Assembly: GCA_017416345.1 (NCBI GenBank) | Contig: JAFQCR010000026.1 | Location: 1 to 64,000, forward strand | Direction of reading: 5' to 3' | DNA: 64,000 nt | From: Clostridia bacterium | Lineage (GTDB): Bacteria > Bacillota > Clostridia > Oscillospirales > Acutalibacteraceae | Part shown: positions 15,467 to 23,672 of the stretch, in pieces | Layout of the letters: every line of letters begins with the position of its first letter | Numbering within the stretch: the stretch's first letter is position 1 | Notes under the pieces: model-generated | Database searches by the model: none | What the model was told of the DNA's origin: nothing | Seen by the model: only the letters and a program-made list of their open reading frames with translations | Made by a program: the position numbers and the translations under genes

Positions 15467-16953
15467 TAGATCAGACAATTAAAAATTTAGTTGAATACGG
15501 TGTTGAGACCGGACTTATCACCACCGAGGACAAGGTATACACCGCCAACCGTTTGTTGGAGATTTTGGGTCTTGACGAGTTTAATGAGCCCGAAACCGCA
15601 ACCACAAGCGACCTTGAGGTCATTTTGAAGGATGTACTTTCATTTGCGGTCGAAAACGGCATTATCGACGATAACATCACCGAAAAGGACCTCTTTGATA
15701 CCAAGGTGATGGCAGCTTTGGTGCCCCGTCCGTCCGAGGTTATCAAGACCTTTTGGTCGGAATATGAGAAGTCACCCGAGGCCGCTACCGATTATTACTA
15801 TAATTTGAGCTGTGACAGCGATTATATCCGCCGTTACCGCATCAAAAAGGATGTTAAATGGGTCACCTCGACCGAATACGGCGACCTTGATATCACCATC
15901 AATCTGTCCAAGCCCGAAAAGGACCCCAAGGCTATTGCCGCCGCTAAAAATGCTAAGCAGAGCGGCTACCCCAAGTGCTTGCTCTGCAAGGAAAATGAGG
16001 GCTACGCCGGCCGAATGAACCACCCGGCACGCGGTAACCACCGCATTATCCCCATGATGATCAACAACACCCCCTGGATGATGCAGTACAGCCCTTACGT
16101 TTACTATAATGAGCATTGTATCGTGTTCAATTCTGAGCACACACCCATGGCCATCAACCGTGCCACCTTCAGAAAGTTGCTTGATTTTGTCAAGCTGTTT
16201 CCGCATTACTTTGTCGGCTCCAATGCCGACCTGCCGATAGTCGGCGGTTCTATTCTTTCGCACGACCATTTCCAGGGCGGACATTACACCTTCGCAATGG
16301 CCAAGGCTCCCGTTGAGACCAATGTGAAATTTGACGGCTTCGAGGATGTTGAGGCAGGCATTGTCAAGTGGCCTATGTCGGTCATCCGCCTGAGAGCTAA
16401 TGACACCGACCGTCTTATCGAGCTTGCCGACAAGATTCTCGTAAAGTGGAGAGGCTATACCGATGAGGATGCATTCATCTTTGCCGAAACCGATGGTACT
16501 CCGCACAACACAATTACCCCCATCGCCCGAAAGGCTGACGGTAAGTTTGAGCTTGACCTTGTGCTTCGCAACAACATAACGACCGATGAGCATCCCTTGG
16601 GCGTTTACCATCCTCATGCCGAGCTGCACCACATCAAGAAGGAAAATATCGGCCTTATCGAGGTTATGGGTCTTGCGGTTTTGCCTGCACGTCTTAAAGA
16701 AGAAATGCGTATATTGGGTGAAAAGCTGGTAGCAGGGGACGACCTTTATTCCGACGAGGTTACCGCAAAGCACGCCGATTGGGCAAACGAGTTCAAGAAG
16801 AACTATACCATCACCGCCGACAACGTTGACGATATCATCCGTGCCGAGGTCGGCAAGGTTTTTGCCAAGGTTCTGGAGCACGCAGGTGTTTACAAGCGTG
16901 ACGAAAACGGCAAGGCCGCATTCCTTAGATTTGTTGACGGAGTGAATAAATAA
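15463..16953 (+). CDS. galT: UDP-glucose--hexose-1-phosphate uridylyltransferase, class II
   Basis: GalT exchanges UMP between UDP-glucose and galactose-1-phosphate in the Leloir pathway. The 496-residue length and the sequence are of the Firmicutes class II type: CLLCKENEGYAGRMNHPARGN, then GGSILSHDHFQGG, with the active-site His in the SHDHFQ segment. It is translationally coupled to the upstream glycosyltransferase. galE lies separately at 23673; galK is not in the window. Tandem GH20 hexosaminidases just downstream suggest that the galactose may come from glycans. Confidence 0.95.
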   Translation: MIDQTIKNLVEYGVETGLITTEDKVYTANRLLEILGLDEFNEPETATTSDLEVILKDVLSFAVENGIIDDNITEKDLFDTKVMAALVPRPSEVIKTFWSEYEKSPEAATDYYYNLSCDSDYIRRYRIKKDVKWVTSTEYGDLDITINLSKPEKDPKAIAAAKNAKQSGYPKCLLCKENEGYAGRMNHPARGNHRIIPMMINNTPWMMQYSPYVYYNEHCIVFNSEHTPMAINRATFRKLLDFVKLFPHYFVGSNADLPIVGGSILSHDHFQGGHYTFAMAKAPVETNVKFDGFEDVEAGIVKWPMSVIRLRANDTDRLIELADKILVKWRGYTDEDAFIFAETDGTPHNTITPIARKADGKFELDLVLRNNITTDEHPLGVYHPHAELHHIKKENIGLIEVMGLAVLPARLKEEMRILGEKLVAGDDLYSDEVTAKHADWANEFKKNYTITADNVDDIIRAEVGKVFAKVLEHAGVYKRDENGKAAFLRFVDGVNK

Positions 16954-16991
16954 ACAGGTAAATATTTGTCCTGAAATTTTGTCAATTTGTC

Positions 16992-17020
16992 TTTACATTT
17001 GAAGTTGAGTTTAGTACAAT
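16992..17020 (+). promoter_or_regulatory. Promoter of MBL-GH20-GH20 operon
   Basis: TTTACA (16992-16997), 17-bp spacer, TACAAT (17015-17020). The predicted transcript starts inside the adjoining hairpin at 17021-17048. Confidence 0.65.
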
Positions 17021-17056
17021 GAGCATAGAACATCACTGTTCTGTGCTCATTTTTTT
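17021..17056 (+). terminator. Intrinsic terminator, probably for galT
   Basis: 12-bp stem GAGCATAGAACA/TGTTCTGTGCTC with one G-T pair and loop TCAC, then ATTTTTTTG. It directly follows the promoter at 16992-17020, so it probably ends galT read-through while the new transcript starts within the stem and escapes it. Confidence 0.8.
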
Positions 17057-17084
17057 GAATGCCGATTTTAAAGGGGTTGATTTA

Positions 17085-17804
17085 ATGAAAATTGTATTTT
17101 TGGGTTCAAGCCACGGTATCCCCGAACCCAACAGAAGGTGCAGTTGTATACTTGTTGAGGTGGGAGATAACCGATATTTTGTTGATATGGGTCTTATGCC
17201 GATTGAGGAGCTTGTCAATCGAGGCATTGCCGTTGACTCGGTCAAGGGAATATTTATCACCCATATGCATGGCGATCACACTAATGGGCTTATCTCGTTT
17301 ATTGACCTTTGCTCTTGGGTGTATAAGACTGCTGAGCCTAAAATATTTTTACCTAAAGTTGAGGGTAAAGAGGTTATTGAAGCTTGGTTTAAGGTCACGG
17401 GAACAAAGTCCCGTGAATTTGACTACCGTAAGGTCGAGGAAGGCATTATTTTTGATGACGGTGTGCTGACGGTAACAGCGATACGCACCAAGCATTGTGA
17501 TGTGTCCTTTGCGTATTTGCTCGAAGCCGAGGGCAAAAGGGTCTTGTTTACGGGTGATCTTTTCAGAGAGCCTTCCGAGGATTTCCCCAAAATTGCAAAG
17601 GAAGTCAGTCTTCAGCTTGCAGTTTGTGAGGGCGCACATTTTGATGTGGAAAAATACGAGCCGATATTCAAGGAATGTGACATCAAAAGGGTGATCATAA
17701 ATCATACCGCTGAATGGAACTTCCCGCATTTACAGCGTCTTGCGGCAAATATGCCGGAATTAGGAATTAAAATGGCCAATGACGGCCTTGAAATTATAGT
17801 TTGA
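17085..17804 (+). CDS. MBL-fold metallohydrolase, RNase Z-like
   Basis: A 239-residue protein of the ribonuclease Z/phosphodiesterase branch of the MBL superfamily. It starts MKIVFLGSSHGIPEPNRRCS and has the metal motif THMHGDHTNG, FTGD (RVLFTGDLF) and a C-terminal NHTAEW histidine. Whether it acts on RNA, a cyclic nucleotide or another phosphodiester is unknown. ATG 17085 is used, with AAGGGG upstream; the longer frame starts in the -10 box and crosses the hairpin. It is followed after 20 bases by the first GH20 gene, with which it forms an operon. Confidence 0.82.
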   Translation: MKIVFLGSSHGIPEPNRRCSCILVEVGDNRYFVDMGLMPIEELVNRGIAVDSVKGIFITHMHGDHTNGLISFIDLCSWVYKTAEPKIFLPKVEGKEVIEAWFKVTGTKSREFDYRKVEEGIIFDDGVLTVTAIRTKHCDVSFAYLLEAEGKRVLFTGDLFREPSEDFPKIAKEVSLQLAVCEGAHFDVEKYEPIFKECDIKRVIINHTAEWNFPHLQRLAANMPELGIKMANDGLEIIV

Positions 17805-17824
17805 ACAACGAGAGGGTGTTGGTT

Positions 17825-19417
17825 ATGGATAAAAATCGTTTGGGCGTTATGGTCGACTGCTCGAGAAATGCTGTTATGACGGTCGACACCGCCAAAAGCT
17901 TCATTGATACGTTGAGTAAAATGGGCTACAATATGCTCATGCTCTACACCGAGGACACCTATGAGGTCGACAATCAGCCTTGGTTTGGGTATCTCCGCGG
18001 CCGTTATTCCAAGGACGAACTGAAGGAAATCGTTAAATACGGTGAGGAAAAGGGAGTAGAGCTTATCCCTTGTATTCAGACCCTTGCTCACTTGAATCAG
18101 TTGCTCCGTTGGTATAAATATGATGAAGTCCGTGACTGTGACGATATTTTACTTATAGATGAACCGAAAACCTATGAGCTGATCGAGGATATGTTCAGAA
18201 CCGTAAGGGAATGCTATAAGACCGATTACATACATATCGGTATGGATGAGGCTCACAACGTCGGCTTGGGAAAGCATCTGGATAGGCACGGCTTTTGCAA
18301 CAGATTTGAGTTGCTTGGCCGCCATTTGAACAAGGTTGCAAAATTGGCTGAAAAGTACGGCTTTAAGCCAATCATGTGGAGCGATATGTTCTTCCGTCTT
18401 GCCAATAACGGAGTGTATGACACCAATGATCCCGAGATCATTACCGAGGATATCAAAAATCAAGTTCCCGATAACGTTGAGCTTTGCTATTGGGATTATT
18501 GCAAACGCACCCGTGAGCCTTACGAAATTATGATCGAGACGCACAAGCGTTTTGAAAGACCTATTTGGTTTGCAGGCGGTGCATGGATGTGGAAGGGCTT
18601 TTCACCCGATAACGAAATTTCCATAACCCGTACCGCGGCCGCTGTCAGCGCTTGCAAAAATAAATCATTGACAAATGTCTTCATCACCTGCTGGGGAGAT
18701 GACGGTGCCGAGTCTCCTTATTTCAGCGTTTTACCCACACTGTTTTATGCCGCCGAGGCATTTCGGGGTAATGACGATCTGAAGGATATCAAGAGTAAGT
18801 TTGAGGCAATGTTTGGAATCGGTTTTGACGATTTCTGCACGGTCGACCTTCCTTCAAAGCTCATTGATGAGTCGCATATTTTGGCAAGAAATCCCGACAA
18901 GGTCATGCTTTATAACGATCCGTTTCTCGGCATCTACGATAAAATGCTTTTTGAGGATGACCGTGAGATAAAGCATTACAAAAAGGTCAGCCGTAAGCTG
19001 AAGCCGTTGTGCGACAACGAGAATTTTGGTTATATCTTCAGATCCTCAAAGGCACTTTGCGATTTGTTGGCGGTGAAATACACCTTGGGACGTGACACAA
19101 GGATCGCATATTTGAGCAGCGAAAAGCAGGCGGTCTTGGAGATTGCCGACCGATATAAAAAGGCAATAAGGCTGCTTGATGCTTTTATCAAGGAGTTCAA
19201 GGCTTGCTGGCTGAAGGAAAAGAAGCCGCACGGCTTTGATGTTCAGGATATACGTCTTGGCGGACTCAGACAGCGTCTTGTTTCCTGCCGTGAGCGGCTC
19301 TTGCAGTATGCAAACGGGGAGATAGACCGTATTGAGGAGCTTGAAGAGCCACAGCATTATGTTGATGGCTTATGGTTTACCAATTGGAGGCAAAACGCTT
19401 CTGCAAATAATATTTAA
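17825..19417 (+). CDS. Glycoside hydrolase family 20 beta-N-acetylhexosaminidase, copy 1
   Basis: A 530-residue enzyme without a signal peptide, so probably cytoplasmic. The GH20 catalytic pair D141-E142 lies in YIHIGMDEAHNVGLG. The barrel also shows MLMLYTEDTYEV, LIPCIQTLAHL, PIMWSDMF and WFAGGAW, as in the Streptococcus GH20C type that removes terminal beta-linked GlcNAc or GalNAc. ATG 17825 is chosen; the longer TTG frame overlaps the upstream stop. It has a paralogue directly downstream, about 82% identical over the first 150 residues by hand count. Likely role: breakdown of imported amino-sugar oligosaccharides (inference). Confidence 0.88.
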   Translation: MDKNRLGVMVDCSRNAVMTVDTAKSFIDTLSKMGYNMLMLYTEDTYEVDNQPWFGYLRGRYSKDELKEIVKYGEEKGVELIPCIQTLAHLNQLLRWYKYDEVRDCDDILLIDEPKTYELIEDMFRTVRECYKTDYIHIGMDEAHNVGLGKHLDRHGFCNRFELLGRHLNKVAKLAEKYGFKPIMWSDMFFRLANNGVYDTNDPEIITEDIKNQVPDNVELCYWDYCKRTREPYEIMIETHKRFERPIWFAGGAWMWKGFSPDNEISITRTAAAVSACKNKSLTNVFITCWGDDGAESPYFSVLPTLFYAAEAFRGNDDLKDIKSKFEAMFGIGFDDFCTVDLPSKLIDESHILARNPDKVMLYNDPFLGIYDKMLFEDDREIKHYKKVSRKLKPLCDNENFGYIFRSSKALCDLLAVKYTLGRDTRIAYLSSEKQAVLEIADRYKKAIRLLDAFIKEFKACWLKEKKPHGFDVQDIRLGGLRQRLVSCRERLLQYANGEIDRIEELEEPQHYVDGLWFTNWRQNASANNI

Positions 19418-19440
19418 GCTTTCAGAAATGAGGGGTAAAA

Positions 19441-21039
19441 ATGAGTAACAAAAGACTTGGAGTTATGGTCGACTGCTCGAGAAACGCTGTTATGACGGTC
19501 GATACACTCAAAAAGTTCATCGATTCGTTGAGCAAAATGGGCTATAATATGCTTATGCTCTACACCGAGGATACCTACGAGGTCGACGATCAGCCTTGGT
19601 TCGGTTACCTGCGTGGCCGCTATTCCAAGGATGAGATGAAGGAGATCGTCGCTTACGGTGCGGAAAAGGGAATAGAGCTTATCCCTTGCATTCAGACCCT
19701 GGCACACTTGAATCAGATGTTCCGTTGGGGCGAATACAACTCGGTTCGTGACTGTAATGACATTCTGCTTATCGACGAGGAAAAGACCTACAAGCTTATT
19801 GAGGATATGTTCTCGACCCTCCGTCAGTGCTTTAAGACCAATAAATTGCACATTGGTATGGACGAGGCGCACAACGTCGGTCTCGGTAAATTCCTTGATA
19901 AATACGGCTTCCAGAACCGTTTTGAGATCATCGCACGCCATTTGAAGCGTGTTGCCGATCTTGCCAAGAAATACGACTTTGAGCCCATGATGTGGAGCGA
20001 TATGTTCTTCAGACTTGCCAACCACGGTGCTTATTACGTAAAAGACCCCGATATCATCACCGAGGATATCGTAAAATGCGTACCCGATAACGTTGAGCTG
20101 GTTTATTGGGACTATTACCAAAAAGAGCGTGAGCCCTACGACCGTATGATCGAGGCGCACAAGCGCTTCAAAAAGCCCGTGTGGTTTGCAGGCGGTGCAT
20201 GGACCTGGACGGGCTTCAGCCCTCACAACAACCTGTCGTTGATAACCACCAAGTCGGCAATGTCGGCCTGCCGTGATGCAGAGGTTGACAATGTATTTTT
20301 GACCTGCTGGGGCGACAACGGTGCCGAGACCTCGACCTTTGCCATACTGCCGACATTGATGTATGCTGCTGAAGTTTACCGTGGCAATGATGATATGGAG
20401 TCTGTTAAGGCTAAATTCCAAGAGCTGTTCGACTTTGATTTCGACGATTTTATGAAGCTTGATCTGCCGTCTGTCTACGGTCCCGGTGCCGAGGCTTCGG
20501 CACAGCTTCCCGATAAGCAGATGCTCTATTCCGATCCCTTCTTAGGCTTTTGCGATACCATTGTTGACGATGCCGCCAAAATGAAGGAGACCTATCTTGG
20601 TTATGCCAAGGTGCTTTGGCCGTTTGCCGAAAACGAGACCTACGGCCATCTGTTTAAGTCGGCCGCCGCTTTGTGTGAGGCTGTTGCCTACAAGGGTGGC
20701 TTGGGCAAGCTGACCCGCAAGGTTTATAAATCGGGTGACAAGGAGGCTCTCAAAGAGGTAGTTAAGGAGTATCTTGTTGCCGAGGCCAAGGTCAATGCCT
20801 TCCACCGTGCGCACGAGGAATGCTGGTTCAAGGAAAAGAAGCCGCACGGCTTTGATGTTCAGGATGCAAGGCTTGGCGGTGTTATCAAGCGTCTTGAAAG
20901 CTGCCGTGAGCGTCTTGAAGCCTATATAAATGGGGATATCGACCGCATAGAGGAGCTTGAGGAGGAATTGCTCAAATATCCCACCGATCAGTTCAGACTT
21001 CATAACTATGCAAATTGTATGTCAGTCAACGCTTTATAA
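19441..21039 (+). CDS. Glycoside hydrolase family 20 beta-N-acetylhexosaminidase, copy 2
   Basis: A 532-residue paralogue of the preceding gene, 23 bases downstream, with GAGGGG before ATG. The first 150 residues align without gaps and keep the catalytic pair at the same positions (D141-E142 in LHIGMDEAHNVGLG). The C-terminal halves differ much more, but both keep ECWFKEKKPHGFDVQD-type sequence and the final helical domain. Retention of both copies suggests different substrate preference, for example GlcNAc versus GalNAc or different linkages (inference). Confidence 0.88.
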   Translation: MSNKRLGVMVDCSRNAVMTVDTLKKFIDSLSKMGYNMLMLYTEDTYEVDDQPWFGYLRGRYSKDEMKEIVAYGAEKGIELIPCIQTLAHLNQMFRWGEYNSVRDCNDILLIDEEKTYKLIEDMFSTLRQCFKTNKLHIGMDEAHNVGLGKFLDKYGFQNRFEIIARHLKRVADLAKKYDFEPMMWSDMFFRLANHGAYYVKDPDIITEDIVKCVPDNVELVYWDYYQKEREPYDRMIEAHKRFKKPVWFAGGAWTWTGFSPHNNLSLITTKSAMSACRDAEVDNVFLTCWGDNGAETSTFAILPTLMYAAEVYRGNDDMESVKAKFQELFDFDFDDFMKLDLPSVYGPGAEASAQLPDKQMLYSDPFLGFCDTIVDDAAKMKETYLGYAKVLWPFAENETYGHLFKSAAALCEAVAYKGGLGKLTRKVYKSGDKEALKEVVKEYLVAEAKVNAFHRAHEECWFKEKKPHGFDVQDARLGGVIKRLESCRERLEAYINGDIDRIEELEEELLKYPTDQFRLHNYANCMSVNAL

Positions 21040-21049
21040 TAATTAAATG

Positions 21050-21103
21050 TCATTTTTTACAGCAAAGCGTGTTTTCGGACACGCTTTGTTGCTGAAAAAT
21101 GAA
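21050..21103. terminator. Long inverted repeat after GH20 genes
   Basis: CAGCAAAGCGTGT and ACACGCTTTGTTGCTG pair with a three-base bulge, and flanking TCATTTTT/AAAAATGA extends the stem. The T run is on the 5' side, so on the plus strand it is not a canonical terminator, though it probably ends or stabilises the GH20 transcript. Confidence 0.55.
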
Positions 21104-21151
21104 ACGGTGAAAACCGTATAAAAAAATTATCTTAATAGTGAAAAAAAACAG

Positions 21152-21180
21152 TTGACATTTGTAGTGTAGGAGTTTATAAT
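21152..21180 (+). promoter_or_regulatory. Consensus promoter of microprotein gene
   Basis: TTGACA (21152-21157), 17-bp spacer, TATAAT (21175-21180): exact consensus, predicting strong expression. The leader is about 95 bases. Confidence 0.88.
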
Positions 21181-21283
21181 AAACTACAAGGAGTAGTTTT
21201 ACTACACGCAGATGTCGATACGGTTTTAAAGCCGTGTGTTGATCCGTGATTTAGCGAGATTTTGCAGTAAGGAGGAAAAACAA

Positions 21284-21430
21284 ATGAAGACTTATGTCAA
21301 GCCTATTATTGAGATGGACGCTCTTGTAGCCGATACCCGCCTTGCCAATGATCCCATGCTCTACGCTGATGAGATCTACGGAGATGAAGTATCTGTTCCC
21401 GCAGGCGATTGGGACGATTTCTTTGAATAA
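21284..21430 (+). CDS. 48-residue acidic microprotein, MKxYxKPxI type
   Basis: Starts MKTYVKPIIEMDALVADTRL and ends VPAGDWDDFFE; strongly acidic, no signal peptide or membrane helix. Excellent AAGGAGG site, exact-consensus promoter and its own terminator show a real, probably highly expressed gene. It shares the MK-x-Y-x-K-P-x-I start and an A-D-x-I-x-D/G-x-x-Y-x-x-E middle with the microprotein at 50547. The Y-x-x-P pattern recalls leader regions of some ribosomally made peptides, but no maturation genes adjoin. Function unknown. Confidence 0.7.
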   Translation: MKTYVKPIIEMDALVADTRLANDPMLYADEIYGDEVSVPAGDWDDFFE

Positions 21431-21444
21431 TCCCTCGAATTGCA

Positions 21445-21480
21445 ACACCCGTCGGAGCCTTTCCGATGGGTGTTTTGTTT
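21445..21480 (+). terminator. Microprotein gene terminator
   Basis: 12-bp stem ACACCCGTCGGA/TCCGATGGGTGT with one G-T pair, then TTTGTTTTG. Confidence 0.88.
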
Positions 21481-21523
21481 TGTCGAAATTTTTACCGTAT
21501 TTTAAGATTTGTCTAATTAATGA

Positions 21524-21552
21524 TTGAATATGTCGAATGTTTGTGCTATAAT
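21524..21552 (+). promoter_or_regulatory. Promoter of SulP permease gene
   Basis: TTGAAT (21524-21529), 17-bp spacer, TATAAT (21547-21552). Confidence 0.75.
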
Positions 21553-21587
21553 GGCAAAGTTATATAACAAGAGGGAAGGGTTTTAAT

Positions 21588-22877
21588 TTGAAATTGGGTT
21601 ATCTTCAGCCAAAGATGATCTCCGCTATGAAGAATTATAGCGGTCAGCAGTTTGTCAAGGACTTGATTGCCGGTATTATCGTTGCCATAATTGCCTTGCC
21701 GTTGTCCATTGCGTTGGCGCTGGCTTCGGGTGCGGCACCTCAGCAGGGTATATACACCGCAATTTTTGCCGGATTTACGGTATCTCTGCTCGGCGGAAGC
21801 CGAATCCAGATCGCAGGTCCCACGGCCGCCTTTGCCACCATTGTCGCAGGTGTTATCGCCACACAAGGTATGGAGGGACTTATCCTCGCAACTCTTATGG
21901 CGGGTATAATGCTTATCATAATGGGTCTGTGCAAGCTGGGCGGACTTATAAAATACGTGCCTGCCACAATAACTGTCGGTTTTACCGCAGGTATCGCCGT
22001 AACCATCCTTGTCGGTCAGATAAAGGACTTTTTGGGTCTTACATACCAAGGCGGCGAAAAGCCGGTTGAAACCATTGAAAAAATAGAGGCCAATATCCAC
22101 AACATCACAACCTTCAGCTGGCAGGCATTGTTGGTCGGTGCAGTTTGCTTGGCAATTCTTATCATTTACCCTAAGTTCGAGAAAAAACTGCCGCCCTCGC
22201 TTATAGCCGTTGTTGTGGGTGCGCTGATGGTCAAATTCATTCCAGGTCTTGACGAGGGAGTTTTCACCATCGGTGAGCTTTACAGCAATATTCCTTCAGG
22301 CTTCCCGAAATTCACTCTGGGAGGACTTGATTTCAGCTTTGATAAAATTCTCGCAGTTTTGCCCGATGCGTTTACCATCGCAATTTTGGCGGCAATAGAG
22401 TCGCTTTTGTCCTGCGTTGTAGCCGATAAGATGGTCGACTCCAAGCATAACCCCAACGCCGAGCTTGTGGCGCAGGGTGCGGGTAATATGCTGTCGGTCA
22501 TGTTTGGCGGAATCCCGGCCACAGGTGCCATTGCACGTACTGCGGCCAACGCCAAAAACGGAGGCAGGACCCCCGTTGCAGGCATGGTTCACGCCGTTGT
22601 GCTTTTGTTGGTCATTCTGTTCTTGATGCCTTTGGCAAAGCTTATCCCCATGCCGGCCATTGCTGCAATTTTGTTTATGGTTGCCTATAATATGAGCGAG
22701 TGGCGTCATTTTGTCGAGCTTTGCAAGACCGAAAAGTGGTACAATATCGTTGTGCTGGTCGTCACCTTTGTGCTGACCGTCGTGTTCGATCTGGTGGTAG
22801 CCATCGCCGTCGGCCTCGCAATTTATGTTGTTATTGTGATAATCGAAAAGATCAACCACAAAAAACAAAACGCGTAA
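21588..22877 (+). CDS. SulP-family anion permease
   Basis: A 429-residue membrane protein with about 12-14 helices. The SLC26/SulP signature is seen in the first helices (ALPLSIALALASGAAPQQGIYTAIFAG) and in SRIQIAGPTAAFATIVAGV. Substrates in the family include sulfate, bicarbonate and dicarboxylates; nothing here decides among them. Most SulP proteins end in a cytoplasmic STAS domain. This one stops just after the last helix (KINHKKQNA), so STAS is absent. TTG 21588 is the start, with GGGAAGGG seven bases upstream. Confidence 0.9.
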   Translation: MKLGYLQPKMISAMKNYSGQQFVKDLIAGIIVAIIALPLSIALALASGAAPQQGIYTAIFAGFTVSLLGGSRIQIAGPTAAFATIVAGVIATQGMEGLILATLMAGIMLIIMGLCKLGGLIKYVPATITVGFTAGIAVTILVGQIKDFLGLTYQGGEKPVETIEKIEANIHNITTFSWQALLVGAVCLAILIIYPKFEKKLPPSLIAVVVGALMVKFIPGLDEGVFTIGELYSNIPSGFPKFTLGGLDFSFDKILAVLPDAFTIAILAAIESLLSCVVADKMVDSKHNPNAELVAQGAGNMLSVMFGGIPATGAIARTAANAKNGGRTPVAGMVHAVVLLLVILFLMPLAKLIPMPAIAAILFMVAYNMSEWRHFVELCKTEKWYNIVVLVVTFVLTVVFDLVVAIAVGLAIYVVIVIIEKINHKKQNA

Positions 22878-22902
22878 CACAAACACGTAATACACAAATA
22901 AA

Positions 22903-22936
22903 CGCACCCTTGAGTCGGCTCAAGGGTGTGTTTTTG
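22903..22936 (+). terminator. SulP gene terminator
   Basis: CACCCTTGAG/CTCAAGGGTG, extended at the base, then TTTTTG. Confidence 0.9.
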
Positions 22937-22948
22937 TTGTATAACGAA

Positions 22949-23256
22949 AACTACCCGCTAAGCGGGTGGTTCATTAGAGGCTTTTGCCGTTGAGCAATCC
23001 CGCCGCAGCGGTAGGCTCCCCTGTGTAAGGGGAGCTGTCAGCAAAGCTGACTGAGGGGTTGTTTGAGAGTGCTTTTTTACAATCCCTCCGTCACGCTGCG
23101 CGTGCCACCTCCCTTTGCACAAGGGAGGCGAAAAATAGTAGCCACATCTGTGGCGGTAGGGCGAGTTTGCAAGTGTCAAATGTTTCGGTGGGCTTTCAGC
23201 CCAGTCAGTAACATGCCCTTATAGGGCTGAGCAAGCCACCGGCTTAGCCGGTGGTT
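22949..23256. repeat. Repeat mosaic bounded by IS200/IS605-like end hairpins
   Basis: A hairpin at 22949-22971 (AACTACCCGCT/AGCGGGTGGTT) and one at 23236-23254 (CCACCGGCT/AGCCGGTGG) enclose several palindromic intergenic repeats. These include one with CTCCCC...GGGGAG near 23020 and one with CACCTCCC near 23105. No transposase is present. The end hairpins recall the subterminal hairpins of IS200/IS605 elements, so this may be a non-autonomous derivative carrying nested repeats. Confidence 0.55.
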
Positions 23257-23377
23257 ATGACTGTATATCCAAATGAGTCCATAATAGTTTAAAATCGGCA
23301 AGATGTAAAAAAATCGAAATTATTGAAAAAAAGACTTGATTTTTTAAAGAAAGTGTGGTATCATACCACTTGTGCTT

Positions 23378-23453
<76 letters not shown>

Positions 23454-23460
23454 AGAAAAG

Positions 23461-23499
23461 AAACACCTTTTGTCTATCGGACAAAAGGTGTTTTCTTTT
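23461..23499 (+). terminator. tRNA-Ala terminator
   Basis: Perfect 14-bp stem AAACACCTTTTGTC/GACAAAAGGTGTTT, loop TATCG, then TCTTTT. Confidence 0.92.
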
Positions 23500-23500
23500 C

Positions 23501-23595
23501 AATGAAATAAATCCATTTCGGGATTTGTGAAATACGCTGCGGCGTATTAGGATTTATTTTATTTCACATTTTGCCAAATGGCAAAATATTTCATT
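23501..23595. mobile_element. 95-bp MITE-like palindromic element
   Basis: Terminal 9-bp inverted repeats AATGAAATA/TATTTCATT (23501-23509, 23587-23595). Inside are AATAAATCC/GGATTTATT, AATACGC/GCGTATT and ATTTTGCC/GGCAAAAT. It has no coding capacity. The nested palindromes suggest a miniature inverted-repeat element. Confidence 0.6.
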
Positions 23596-23623
23596 TAGTA
23601 CATCTTAGGTGTGATATACACAA

Positions 23624-23655
23624 GGAGCAGGTCAACACCTGCTCCTGTTTTATCT
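23624..23655. terminator. Hairpin after galE
   Basis: 9-bp stem GGAGCAGGT/ACCTGCTCC. The T-rich tail is best on the plus strand (TGTTTTATCTT), but its position just past the galE stop suggests it ends the minus-strand operon. Confidence 0.6.
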
Positions 23656-23672
23656 TGCTTATTATTTAAGAA

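Noticed and set aside
19414-20421. 335-codon minus-strand frame
   Set aside because: Mirror of the GH20 copy 2 codon pattern; the GH20 catalytic motif lies on the plus strand.
21284-21430. Lasso peptide precursor, because of the Y-x-x-P-x-I pattern
   Set aside because: No lasso cyclase, protease or RRE gene in the window, and no core peptide with a Gly or Asp/Glu ring pattern at a cleavage site.
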